From contig JADKGC010000010.1 of NCBI GenBank assembly GCA_016717205.1, forward strand, positions 186,001-250,000: a stretch of DNA of 64,000 bases, given 5' to 3'. Both the position numbers and the translations under genes were made by a program. The DNA is from Candidatus Flexifilum breve (GTDB lineage Bacteria > Chloroflexota > Anaerolineae > Aggregatilineales > Phototrophicaceae). The notes below the pieces were generated by a model. It did no database searches. It saw only the letters and a program-made list of their open reading frames with translations, and was not told the DNA's origin. Every line of letters begins with the position of its first letter. Position 1 is the stretch's first letter. Below, piece after piece: positions 41,596 through 51,700 of this stretch.

Positions 41596-44500
41596 TCAGA
41601 ACAGCGCCATTTGCTGCGTGAAGGCTTCGTCAGGAACGACTTCACGTCGGGGAAACACCAGTGGTTCGCGCACGGGTTTGCGCTCTGACTTCGGTGCGGT
41701 GATACGCGCCGGTTTGATGAGCTGCAAGGCCGGCACGGGTTCCGTCTGAACGCTGGCCAGCGCGAGGAGCTTCTCCGCGACTTCCAACTCGAAGCCGGGG
41801 AAGACGATGTGGTGTTCGGTCAACCACGCCGCGATCCCCTCCGCGGCCGCTTCAGCGAGCAGCGTCAGGAGTTCCGCGCGCCGCTGCGTCCACTGCGCCT
41901 CCTCGGCGATGATATGCACCGTTTCCAGATAGGCGCTGACCGCTTCCGCCGGGTGTGTACTGCGGTCCGCTGTTCGTTCCGCCCGCGGTTCGACCTGCAC
42001 AAGGGGCGTGATCGTCGCGCCCAGTTCCAGTGGCGCGGTGCTCAGCGTATCGGGTTCATCAACCGTCACATCTTCGGTGACGAGCGCCACCTCCTCGACG
42101 TTCCAGTAGGCGGCGTCTTCCTGATCAAGCGCGCCGATCTGCGCCTCTGCCTTGAATAACTCGGTCGGATCGATTAGCGTTTCGTCGCGCCCAATGGCGT
42201 CCAGCAGCGCCTCCTCAAACCCGCCCTCGCCCTCCGTCAGCGCGTCCAGCCCGGTCAAGCCGATGTCGCCGGTGAGCAGTTTCGCCGCCCGCTGCTTGCG
42301 GCTCATGAGCTGCACGGCAGTCTGCTCCATCGTGCCCTCAGCGAACAGGTAGTACACCTTGCAGTGCGCGTGCGTCTGGTTCAAACGATATGAGCGAGCG
42401 GCCGCCTGCATCATCGTCGAGAGATTGAACACGATCTCGAAGAAGATCAGCGTGGGGAAGTGGATCAAGTCGAGACCCGTCTTCACCAACTCCGGATTGC
42501 AGAGCACCACATTCGTCCCTCGGGCGATCTCGCGCTCGATGACCGCTTCGCGCCGTTCCGCCTCGACCGTGTTGGCGAGGATGAAGGTCCGCGCCGCCGG
42601 GACGTGCTGGCGCAGCAGGCTCTCCAGCCGCGGCTGAATGTCGCGGGTGGCGGTCTGGCGGAAGTAGATCACGCACGGACGATCCGCCGCGAGTTCGGCG
42701 CGCACGAGGTCGATCAGCGCCTGCTCTTTGGCGTAGATCCGCTCCTCGCCGTAACTCGGGAGGCTGGCCACCGTGTACGGTTCTTTCAGGCCGGTGATCG
42801 GGTGCTTGAGGTTGTGGATCACTTCATAGGGACGAAACGCGGCGTTGATCCAGCCCATCGACCACTGCAAGTACGCGCCCCGGAATGTCGTGTCGCCCTC
42901 CCAGCGGCGCTGGATCAGGTAGTCTTTGAGGCGCTGGCGGGTGCGGTCGTATTCGGCGGACACATCCGCATCCAGTTCGACGGGCAGCGCGATCTCCTCG
43001 TACTGCGGCAGCGCCTTGCCCAGATCGCCGAGTGAGAAGAAGATCGCGTGATCCAGCACCTCCGCGACCAGCAGCGGGGAGATGCCCGGCGCTTCTTCGT
43101 AGGGACGCTCGTAGGTGGACGTGCCTGTGAACGCGCCGGTGTCCCGGTCGTACGAGGGGCGCTCCTCGACGACCTGCTCGCGCACCCCCATGTCCGCCAC
43201 CCAGCGCGACTCGGCGCGCCCGCGCTGGTTCGCACCTGAGCTTACGACCTCTGGAAACTGCCGCGTCCCGCGCGGTTTGCGACTTAAACGCGGCGCACCA
43301 CCCCAGGTGTAGCGCGCGCGCACCCGGGGATTGAGCGCGTATTCGAGGTTGAAGATCGACGAGGCGCGGCCGTTGAAGGGCGTACCCGTCATGGCCAGCA
43401 CCTTGCGCGCCAGCCCCGCCATCCGGCTGAACGCCTCCCCGTTGCCCGTATCCCCATGTTGGGCTTCGTGGATTTCATCCCACACAAGCAGATACACGCG
43501 ATCTGGATACCGCCGTTTGAGGTACTCGTCAAGCCGATAGCGCGGGTTTTTGCTGGGAAACAGCTCCCCGGGCTTCGGCTGCGACCCGCGATCCCGGCGC
43601 TCGCGCCAAAGCGGCGACTGGCACACAGCGCACGCCCGTTTGCCGCTTTCCAGCCACGCCGGCGACGCGGGCGCACTCGTGCCTTTCTTCTCCTGCAGCA
43701 CGGTTTGACCGCAGTGTGGACACTTGGGCACACGCTCCCGCCGGACACGCTGGTCCGGCGCGTACCCCTCCGGCACCGCTGCACCATACCGCCACAGCGC
43801 GACCGCTTCTCGCCGCCAGACGACCGCCGGTTCGTGCCCCGCGCCGAGTTTCGTCATGTCGCGCTTGATCAGCCCGATCTTGGCCACGTCCGCGCCGAGC
43901 GTAGCGGCGGTCGCCATGAAGCGCTGAATATCCTCGTGGCGGTCGAGTCGTTCGACGTAGATGTGCGAGTGCAGGCTGTACAACTCGCGCTTCCACTTCT
44001 CGATCAGGTGCGGCGGCGCGACAATCAGTACGACCTGATCGGGACGCATCCCGCTGTGCAGATCCCGGATGACATGGCCCGCGACGGCAATCGCCGCCGC
44101 CCCACCCATCGCCGTCTTCCCGGTGCCCATCTGCCCGCAGAGCAGGAGGCTGTCCCGCGAGCGCAGCCCGCGCGTGACGGCGGCGACGACATGTTTCTGC
44201 GCCGTATACAGCGGGTACTTGGCCTTCAGCCGGATCCGATCCAACCAGCGCCCGATCCCAGCGAAGTCGAAGCGGTACATCGGCTGGAACTTGGCATTGA
44301 GGTACGCCGCCAGCGCCCGCTTGTTGGCGCTGATGAAACCGAGCAGCGCCTCATCCCCCTCCATCTCGACCGTCGTCCCGTCGCCGCCGAGCAGCGTGAG
44401 CGTGGTCGTCGGCTTCAGGCGGATCGTCGTCTTCTTGACCTGCCGTTCCGGGTCGTTGGGATCAGTTTCGATCTCCACGCGCGCGATCTGCTCGACGTGG

Positions 44501-45405
44501 CGCGTTTTCCCCCGCAGCGCGACCGTCCCGTACTCGTCGGTCGTGATGACCGCGCCATCAGCTACCCCGGCGGCCAGCACCAGCGCGAGATGCCCCGGAC
44601 GCGGCGCGACCACCGGTTCGATCGCGGTCGGCGGCGTGGGCGGCTGGAGCAGCGCCTGAAAGCCCTGACTCGTCCACGCGCCGCTCGTCTCAATCAGCCG
44701 CAGCCCCTGTTCCGGATCAAGCATATCGGCGGTGAAGACGAAGCGCTGGAGCGGGCGAGGTGGCGGCGCGGTGTAGACCGGGGCGGGCTGCACGATCAGC
44801 GGTCGCGGCGCGGCCTTCCCCGCCATGATTTCTGCGTAGAGCGCGCCCGGGTTCGGCTGCTCGCCTTTGATCGCGACGACCACCACCTGATCGTATTCGC
44901 TCTGATGCTTGCCGGGCAGCGCCCACACATCGGCGGTGCGGCTGTGTTTGGCGAGAAAGGCGGCGGCTTCTGCCGTGATGTGCTGGTGGTAGACGCACCA
45001 CAACACGACCGCGCCATCTTGCGCCCACTTCCACGCGTGGCGCAGATAGGCGAATTCGACGCGCTTGCTGCCCTGTGCCGCTTTGTCGTGGTCGTAGGGC
45101 GGGTTTGCCCACAGAATGCCGAAGGCGTTATTAGAGGCCACCAACCGTTCGACATCGCAGCGCACCGCCTGCGTGGGGCCGAAGCGGGCGAGACACTGAG
45201 CGGCGCGCTCCCCATCCAACTCATTGGCGTAGGGCGTGACGTTCCACGCGCGCGCCGCCGCGGCGAGGAATGCGCCTTCCCCGGCGAACGGGTCGAGCAC
45301 GCGGACGGCGGGCGTCGCGGGAGCGACTAACGACAGGAGCGCCGGGTAGTGGCGTTCCTCGATGGGCAAGTAGCCCATGATCATTTTCGATTCAGCGCGT
45401 GCCAT
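41596..45405 (-). CDS. Methyltransferase-helicase fusion protein
   Basis: The 1269-residue protein has an N-terminal DUF6094-like adenine methyltransferase domain (VLDPFAGEGAFLAAAA at 37-52, ILWANPPYDHD near 97). A superfamily-2 helicase follows: Walker A GQMGTGKTAMGG near 425, DEIH box LLVWDEIHEAQHG near 642 and motif VI QAAARSYRLNQTH near 1000. A Cys4 zinc ribbon (CPHCGQTVL and CAVCQSPLW) sits near 565-600. Such fusions occur in phages and plasmids. The methyl mark could protect element DNA or guide the helicase. It heads the run of primase and PRTRC-like genes. Confidence 0.9.
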   Translation of the reverse strand: MARAESKMIMGYLPIEERHYPALLSLVAPATPAVRVLDPFAGEGAFLAAAARAWNVTPYANELDGERAAQCLARFGPTQAVRCDVERLVASNNAFGILWANPPYDHDKAAQGSKRVEFAYLRHAWKWAQDGAVVLWCVYHQHITAEAAAFLAKHSRTADVWALPGKHQSEYDQVVVVAIKGEQPNPGALYAEIMAGKAAPRPLIVQPAPVYTAPPPRPLQRFVFTADMLDPEQGLRLIETSGAWTSQGFQALLQPPTPPTAIEPVVAPRPGHLALVLAAGVADGAVITTDEYGTVALRGKTRHVEQIARVEIETDPNDPERQVKKTTIRLKPTTTLTLLGGDGTTVEMEGDEALLGFISANKRALAAYLNAKFQPMYRFDFAGIGRWLDRIRLKAKYPLYTAQKHVVAAVTRGLRSRDSLLLCGQMGTGKTAMGGAAAIAVAGHVIRDLHSGMRPDQVVLIVAPPHLIEKWKRELYSLHSHIYVERLDRHEDIQRFMATAATLGADVAKIGLIKRDMTKLGAGHEPAVVWRREAVALWRYGAAVPEGYAPDQRVRRERVPKCPHCGQTVLQEKKGTSAPASPAWLESGKRACAVCQSPLWRERRDRGSQPKPGELFPSKNPRYRLDEYLKRRYPDRVYLLVWDEIHEAQHGDTGNGEAFSRMAGLARKVLAMTGTPFNGRASSIFNLEYALNPRVRARYTWGGAPRLSRKPRGTRQFPEVVSSGANQRGRAESRWVADMGVREQVVEERPSYDRDTGAFTGTSTYERPYEEAPGISPLLVAEVLDHAIFFSLGDLGKALPQYEEIALPVELDADVSAEYDRTRQRLKDYLIQRRWEGDTTFRGAYLQWSMGWINAAFRPYEVIHNLKHPITGLKEPYTVASLPSYGEERIYAKEQALIDLVRAELAADRPCVIYFRQTATRDIQPRLESLLRQHVPAARTFILANTVEAERREAVIEREIARGTNVVLCNPELVKTGLDLIHFPTLIFFEIVFNLSTMMQAAARSYRLNQTHAHCKVYYLFAEGTMEQTAVQLMSRKQRAAKLLTGDIGLTGLDALTEGEGGFEEALLDAIGRDETLIDPTELFKAEAQIGALDQEDAAYWNVEEVALVTEDVTVDEPDTLSTAPLELGATITPLVQVEPRAERTADRSTHPAEAVSAYLETVHIIAEEAQWTQRRAELLTLLAEAAAEGIAAWLTEHHIVFPGFELEVAEKLLALASVQTEPVPALQLIKPARITAPKSERKPVREPLVFPRREVVPDEAFTQQMALF

Positions 45406-45512
45406 GATTGGTCGATCCTCTCTGACTCTCGATGACTATTGCCTAAAGCTTGTGAAATGAGATGTTATGATTGAGTCATGCTGATGTGGAAGTCACACTC
45501 TGAGTGCCGAAG

Positions 45513-46043
45513 ATGTCAAACAACCAACGCCGTTTTCGTCGTATTCTCCTCATCCTCGGCGGAGTAGGCGCTTTGTGCACCCTCGTTGCCGCATTTGGGC
45601 TTTATGCGCTTCTACAAACACTTGATTTTTCGGGACTGGGTGAATGGTTCTCGTACGATGGGGAATGCGTGGGAGTGGGGAGTTCTGCAGCAATAGAAGA
45701 AGTCGCTAAGCTTACTCTCCCAGCAACAGCAGATAATGTCTTTGCCCGCTCTGTTTATGCGGGCAGAGGCGACTGCATCGTGTTTGTTTCGTTCGATATG
45801 GAGGCAGGCGAGTTGGATACTTTCATTGCTTCGACATGGGTTTCGTCAGTAGCGCCAATGAGTGATCCGGCACTGCTCGAACTGCGTGGGATATTGCAGA
45901 ACGATGTGGACTGGACGTTCAACAGTGATACAGAGTACCTGTATGGGAGAGGACATCAAGCATCTAGCTCAACTCAAAGCATTGTGCTTGAAACGATTTC
46001 TCCCAATCGGTACAGGGTCTATGTCGTTATGACTCTATTTTGA
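45513..46043 (+). CDS. Single-pass membrane-anchored unknown protein
   Basis: The protein of 176 residues (ATG at 45513; a GTG at 45504 is possible) has a basic start (NNQRRFRR), one hydrophobic segment (ILLILGGVGALCTLVAAFGL) and an extracytoplasmic domain with paired Cys (DGECVG and RGDCIV). No family is recognised. It is the only plus-strand gene in a long minus-strand region and ends 17 bases inside the oppositely oriented gene at 46027. It may be cargo. Confidence 0.55.
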   Translation: MSNNQRRFRRILLILGGVGALCTLVAAFGLYALLQTLDFSGLGEWFSYDGECVGVGSSAAIEEVAKLTLPATADNVFARSVYAGRGDCIVFVSFDMEAGELDTFIASTWVSSVAPMSDPALLELRGILQNDVDWTFNSDTEYLYGRGHQASSSTQSIVLETISPNRYRVYVVMTLF

Positions 46044-47583
46044 TTTGCTTCTGCTCCAACCCACCCGTGATGAGCCGAGTCCACGCCAGCGCATCGAGGG
46101 AGACGGTCAGCAGATCGATGCCACCCGCTGAGCGCGTCGGACGCACCAGCATCGCCGCATAGCCCGCCGACCAGAGGAACGGCGTCCACGCATCGAACAC
46201 GGGCACATTGACCACCTGCGCGACATGGTGTTTGAGCTTGGCCTGCGCCTGCGCGTCGTCCGTGCGCAGGATGAATGTCGTGGCGTTCCCGCTGTAGTTC
46301 GGGTTCACCACCCACTCATGCAGCAGGATGAGCGACGTGAAGCGCGCTTCGGGGATGGTGTGCAGGTAGTCGTGGTACATGCCGCTGTTCCCATCACCGG
46401 CGGTCAGTTCGATGGCGGGCGCGGCTTCCGGCACCACCGTGACGATGTCGCCCTTGCTCAGCTTGGCGCGGATCGCCTCAACGCCGGAGCGCGGGCCGCC
46501 CATATTCACGTAGACGCACACGCCTTCGTACATCGCCCATCCGTAGCAGTAGACCTGCCCGGTGATGCTACCCGTGAGTTCCCCGCAGTACTGCTGCGTG
46601 ATCGGCACGGCGCGTCCGGGGCTGTGGCTCGTCTCCGACTGACTGATCGGCGCGAAGGGCGTGCGCTGCACCTTGCGGAGCGCAGTCTGCACGGCGTCCA
46701 ACGGTTCACCGTCAGCGGGGAGCGGGTGCGGCTTAGTGATGCGGATCGCGGGCGGCGGTTCGGGATCGGCGAGCTGGTCGACAGGTATCGGTTGGGCACG
46801 GGCATCATCGTCGGCGAGTGCCTGCTCAATCAGGCTGACCAGTGCCGGACTCATGGCGGGGGCAACCGGCGCAGTTTCGGTAGTGGATGGCAGCGGGTTG
46901 AGTGGTACGGCCTGCTCCGGTTCCACGGCAGCGGCTTCCGCCTCCGTCTGCGTTTCACTCGTGATCAGCGCGCGGATTGCAGGGGGCAGATCCGCGCCGA
47001 TGTAGTACCACTGCTTGCGCCGGGAGCTGAAACGCGCGCCCCACCGCTTGAGCAGGTCGCGGTGCGGATACGTCTCGCCACTCAGCCACCACCATGGTTT
47101 CTCCGTCGCGCTGCGCTGACTGCGTTCGGCCACGATCCCGCTGACCACCGTTTCGCGTTCACCGGTCGAGGGGGATGGCGGGCGAAAGCCGGTCGGATCG
47201 AAGGTCGGACCGGTGCGGTAGCCGGGTGCGGTGTAATCCGAATGACTGCTGTCAGGGAATGCCCACCATTGGTTATCCCGCCATAGGAAGACGCCGGCGC
47301 GGTAGCTCTGCCGCGTGATCTGTTCGGCTCGCGCCAGTTCGGCATCCGTCAGCGTGAGCAGAATGTGTCCATGCCGCACCACGACGTCCCCGTCGATCTG
47401 GACGTAGTGGTACGACGCGTGTTTCGGCGATACATTGCGCGCTTTGTCGCCGTACAGCGCCAGCAGCACGGCGGAGACGGCGCTCGTGTAACCCAGTTTG
47501 TACGCGTTGACCAATTGGTGGGTGTGCGGATCGGTGACGCGCTGCGCGCCGTAGGTGTTCACGGCGATGATGTGTCCGCTCAT
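46027..47583 (-). CDS. Large unknown protein with paired alpha/beta domains
   Basis: The 518-residue protein begins SGHIIAVNTYGAQRVTDPHT. It has Trp-rich stretches (WWWLSGETYPHRDLLKRWGA, KQWYYIGADLP) of the kind found in small DNA- or nucleotide-binding modules, a Pro/Glu-rich linker around residues 230-310 and a C-terminal folded part. No family is recognised. Its start overlaps the SLOG-like gene stop as ATGA, and strong antisense frames over it are shadows. Confidence 0.65.
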   Translation of the reverse strand: MSGHIIAVNTYGAQRVTDPHTHQLVNAYKLGYTSAVSAVLLALYGDKARNVSPKHASYHYVQIDGDVVVRHGHILLTLTDAELARAEQITRQSYRAGVFLWRDNQWWAFPDSSHSDYTAPGYRTGPTFDPTGFRPPSPSTGERETVVSGIVAERSQRSATEKPWWWLSGETYPHRDLLKRWGARFSSRRKQWYYIGADLPPAIRALITSETQTEAEAAAVEPEQAVPLNPLPSTTETAPVAPAMSPALVSLIEQALADDDARAQPIPVDQLADPEPPPAIRITKPHPLPADGEPLDAVQTALRKVQRTPFAPISQSETSHSPGRAVPITQQYCGELTGSITGQVYCYGWAMYEGVCVYVNMGGPRSGVEAIRAKLSKGDIVTVVPEAAPAIELTAGDGNSGMYHDYLHTIPEARFTSLILLHEWVVNPNYSGNATTFILRTDDAQAQAKLKHHVAQVVNVPVFDAWTPFLWSAGYAAMLVRPTRSAGGIDLLTVSLDALAWTRLITGGLEQKQIKIES

Positions 47584-48029
47584 GGCTGCGGCCTCCGGTC
47601 AAAGTTGATGAGATGAGCGGCTTTGCCACGCTGCCGGGCATAGTCGTAGCCCGCCTTCGTGCCGGGACTCTCACCGTTCCAGAGGAACAGCCCCTGCTGG
47701 CAGTTATCGACCAACCAGCGATCCCGTGCTGTGTAGCCCGTGAGGAGATCGCCGCCCGCGCTGCGATAGAGATCGCGCGTGACCTTGACGTAGCTCCCAT
47801 GCTTGCAGCCGTAGTTGCGCGGGAAGTTGGCGATCCCGGCGACGATCACCCGCGCTTTGAGATGGCGGCAGGTTTCCACCACGGCCAGATCCACGCCTTT
47901 CGGGTTGTCCCCGACGAGGATAATCCAGCCGAGTTCATGCGCGCGCTGCACTGCGCGCCGCGCATAGTCGAGCATATCGCGGGTCGCATAGCGGCTGCCC
48001 GCGATCAGTAGATGCGTTTCTGTGGGCAT
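47580..48029 (-). CDS. SLOG-type nucleotide-binding protein (DUF2493-like)
   Basis: From the ATG at 48029 (GGAGG upstream) the protein has 149 residues. THLLIAGSRYATRDMLDYA, LGWIILVGDNPKGVDLAVVE and LKARVIVAGIANFPRN form a Rossmann-like SLOG domain as in DUF2493/YspA and distantly LOG and DprA. SLOG proteins bind nucleotide ligands and are common in defence and mobile-element contexts. It heads the long minus-strand operon. Confidence 0.7.
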   Translation of the reverse strand: MPTETHLLIAGSRYATRDMLDYARRAVQRAHELGWIILVGDNPKGVDLAVVETCRHLKARVIVAGIANFPRNYGCKHGSYVKVTRDLYRSAGGDLLTGYTARDRWLVDNCQQGLFLWNGESPGTKAGYDYARQRGKAAHLINFDRRPQP

Positions 48030-48788
48030 CAACACCTCCGTGAAGAAGTGAAAACATCGAGAAATAGAAAGCGCCCCACTGACCGAAGTCCGTGAGGCGC
48101 TGGAAAGTCGCCCATGAGTGCCGGTTGCCGCCTGAATGCCGTCCGGTTTCATCTCTGAACACCACGAACGGTTGACCTTTCCGGTCGAGCGGTGACCCGC
48201 TCGCATTCACGACGATCGGCGCATCGGTGGTCTGTGTGCGGCTCGGTCAAGCCGACCTCCTTCCTCCGGGAGGTGCGGCCCCACAGCACAGGTCGAGGGC
48301 GTTTGGCATAGACGAGCGAGCGCGTTCACCAGTAGGCGACCGTCGGTACTCAGGGGCACCGGGCAGGGTTTACAGCGCGCCCTTTCGAGCTGACGCAGCC
48401 GCTTGCGCACGGGACATCCGTGTAAACGATCACTCGCTATGCGTTTGGTAAGGTCCGGTTTCAACGCAAGGCGCAGGAGCACGCCGCCCAGAACCGCCGA
48501 CACCCACCGGGCGGCACGGGCGCGCCTGAGCGGAGCGGCGCCAGCCAAGCGCGCGCCCGTCGCCGAAGCCGGGCACGGCTTTGCCGGCGGTGCGGCGTGC
48601 TACCCTTGCGGATGAGAAACCGGACGAAACGCAGCGCGAGGGTCACTACGGAGGTCAGCGCGAGTGCCTGTGAACCTCAAGGGTGTAAATCTGCGGCAGC
48701 CCCTGCGACAGCGGGAAAATAGCTATAATGATGTTCGTAGAGTCGAGCAAACGTTTTCGATTATCTCTTTTCATTTCTGGAATCAATC
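48030..48788. other. Long intergenic region with many inverted repeats and a promoter
   Basis: No reliable gene is seen. Inverted repeats include 48239-48243 with 48250-48254, 48256-48260 with 48268-48272, 48368-48374 with 48421-48427 (7 bp), 48483-48489 with 48509-48515 (7 bp) and 48516-48525 with 48551-48560 (10 bp). A TATAAT at 48724-48729 probably serves the TIR-NB-ARC-WD40 gene, although no good -35 is visible. The promoter of the minus-strand operon should lie near 48050. The folded part could be an RNA or an origin. Confidence 0.4.
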
Positions 48789-51700
48789 ATGTATGTAACG
48801 CCCCGCGTCTTCATCTCCTATGCTCGCGCTGATGGCGACACCTTCGCTGCCGATCTCCGTACCCGGTTGGCTGCCGAACTCGGTGCAGAAGCGCTCTGGC
48901 GTGACCGCGACCGCATGGAGGGCGGCGTGAGTTGGTGGAACCAGATCACCGAAGCGCTAGACGCGGTCAGCTTTATGGTGCTGGTCGCTACTCCGGCGGC
49001 AATGGTCTCCCCAATTGTGCGCAAAGAATGGCGCTATGCGCGACAACAGGGTGTGTGCGTGTATCCGGTGCAGGTGCCGGACCTGCCCATTGATTTCGCC
49101 ACGCTGCCCAGTTGGATGCGTAACTCCCACTTCTATAACCTCGACAAGGAATGGGAAACATTCGTCAATTACCTGAAGAACCCCTGCCATTTGGAGAAAG
49201 TGCCGTTCATGGTCCCGGATTTGCCGGCGCATTTCGTCGAGCGTCCACGCGAATTCGGTGAACTCATCAACCGCTTACTGGACGCCGATCGACAAAATCC
49301 GTTGGCGATTACAACGGTACTAAAGGGGGCTGGCGGTTTCGGCAAGACAACGCTGGCATTGGCGCTGTGTCATGATGAGGATGTACAAACCGCGTTTGAC
49401 GATGGCATCCTGTGGGTAACGCTCGGCGAACAGCCCGATGTGCTCGGCGGTTTGATAAAGCTCTACAGCGCACTCACCGACGACCGTCCCGCTTTTGTCG
49501 ATGCCGAAGACGCAGCGGCGAAGCTGGCGGCGCGTCTAAACGATAAGAAATGCCTGATCGTCGTAGATGATGTTTGGCGTGGTGCGGATCTGCGTCCATT
49601 TTTGCGCGGTGCGCCGAACTGTGCCTACCTGATCACCACACGCAATGTGGATGTGGCAGTGAGCGTGCAGGCAACTACCACCGATGTCGATCGCATGAAG
49701 CCTGCCGAATCCGCTGCACTACTCTCCCAAAGAATCGATGGGCTGGACGCGAACGCGTTGCGACGGATGGCGCATCGACTTGGCGAATGGGCACTTCTGC
49801 TCGAATTAGCGAACGCCATGCTGCGTGAACGCATAGCGGCAGCCAATGATACCCCAACGCGCGCCTTCGCCTGGTTGGAAAAAGTTCTGGATCGGCGCGG
49901 CGTGAACGGCATCAAAAGTTCCACAAAAGAAGACCGTCAAAAGGACGCGGCGCATGTGCTAGCGAGCAGCCTCGAACTGCTGACCGCCGCACAACGCGAT
50001 CAGCTATGCGCGCTGGCTGTTTTCAAGGATGTCGATGTGCCGTTGGCGGCAGTCAGCGATCTGTGGGGTTTGGACGAATTCGAGGCCGAAGACACGTGTT
50101 TACTGCTAGCGCGCCTCTCGCTGATTAAGTTCGACGCGCCGCGCAACATCATCCGCATGCATAACGTGGTGCGCGAATATCTCGGTACGTGTGTCACTGA
50201 TATGCCCGCGTTGCATAGGATATTGATCGATGTATGGGGCGATGCCTATACACTGCCATACTCCTTCGCATGGATGCATTACGCGTATCACTTAATCAGC
50301 GGTGGGCGTGCTAACCTTCTACGCGATCTGCTACTCGATTACCGCTGGTTGCGCGCCAAACTCGCAGTCGATCCTAATTCATTGATCGTTGACTGCGAAA
50401 TGTACCTCCATCCGGCTCCTAACCTCACTTCTCAGTCGTCGTCCTATTGGGAGAGGGGGCAGGAGGTCGAGGTTGAAATACCCCTCGTCCAATCCGCGAT
50501 TAGCAACGCCGCGCACATTTTGATCGACTATCCGCGCCAGTTCGCCGGGCAATTGATCGGTCGTCTTCTTGTACACAACAACCAACACCCGCGTATCAGT
50601 GCGCTACTGGCGGATGCCGCCGTCCACACCGACTTGCCCGCGCTGCTGCCCACACTGCCTACACTGACACCTGCAGGCGGCGCGCTGCTGCGTACTCTCA
50701 CGGGGCATGCAGAAGGCGTGAACCACGCAACCTGGTCGCCCGATGGTTCGCGTATCCTCTCTGCTTCATATGACGGCGCGCTCAAACTGTGGGACGCCGC
50801 CTCCGGACAAGAACTTCTCACTTTCATAGGACATACGAGCATCGTAATTGCGGCGATGTGGTCGCCCGATGGCTCCCGCATTCTTTCCGTTGGAGCGAGT
50901 CCATTCGACAAGATTCAAGTCAATACGCTCAAGGTGTGGGACGACGCCTCCGGACAAGAACTCCTCACCCTCACTGGGCATACCAGCGGGGTGAATGCAG
51001 CAGCGTGGTCGCCCGATGGCTCGTGTATCCTCTCCGCGTCATATGACGGCTCGCTCAAGGTGTGGGACACCACCTCCGGACAAGAACTCCTCACCTTGAT
51101 AGGACATACATGGAGTGTGAACGCAGTGGCGTGGTCGCCCGATGGTCAGCGCATCGTCTCTGCCGCTGGCAGCATATTTGGAAATCAAGACTACACACTT
51201 AAAGTATGGGATATATCTTCTGGAAAATGCATTCTCACCCTTACTGGAACTACGGGGAACGTGAACTCGGTAGCCTGGTCGCCTGATGGCCAGCGCATCG
51301 TCTCTGCGTCATTTGATGGCGCGCTCAAACTATGGGACGCCGCCTCCGGGCAAGAACTCCTCACCCTACAAGGGCATGGGGACGACGTGAATGCAGTGGC
51401 GTGGTCGCCTGACGGCTCGCGCATCCTTTCCGCTTCAAGCGACAACACGCTTAAGCTGTGGGACGCCGCCTCCGGTCAATGCCTCCTCACCCTCCAAGGG
51501 CACACAAGAAGCGTGAACGCGGCGGCGTGGTCGCCTGATGGCTCGCGCATCCTTTCCGCTTCAAGCGACAACACGCTTAAGCTGTGGATGTATTCTGGCG
51601 CAGCGGGCAATGAGGCAGTCCAAAAGATAGCTGCGCACGCAGACGGCGTTTCCGCCGCAGCGTGGTCGCCCGATGGGCGGCACATCATTTCCGCCTCATA

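Noticed and set aside
43456..45330. 624-codon plus-strand open frame opposite the methyltransferase-helicase gene
   Set aside because: GC-rich antisense frame with Arg/Asp-rich composition and no domain, while the minus strand has clear motifs.
46225..47286. 353-codon plus-strand open frame
   Set aside because: Antisense shadow of the 518-residue gene; composition is Arg/Val-rich and unlike a protein, and it has no ribosome site.
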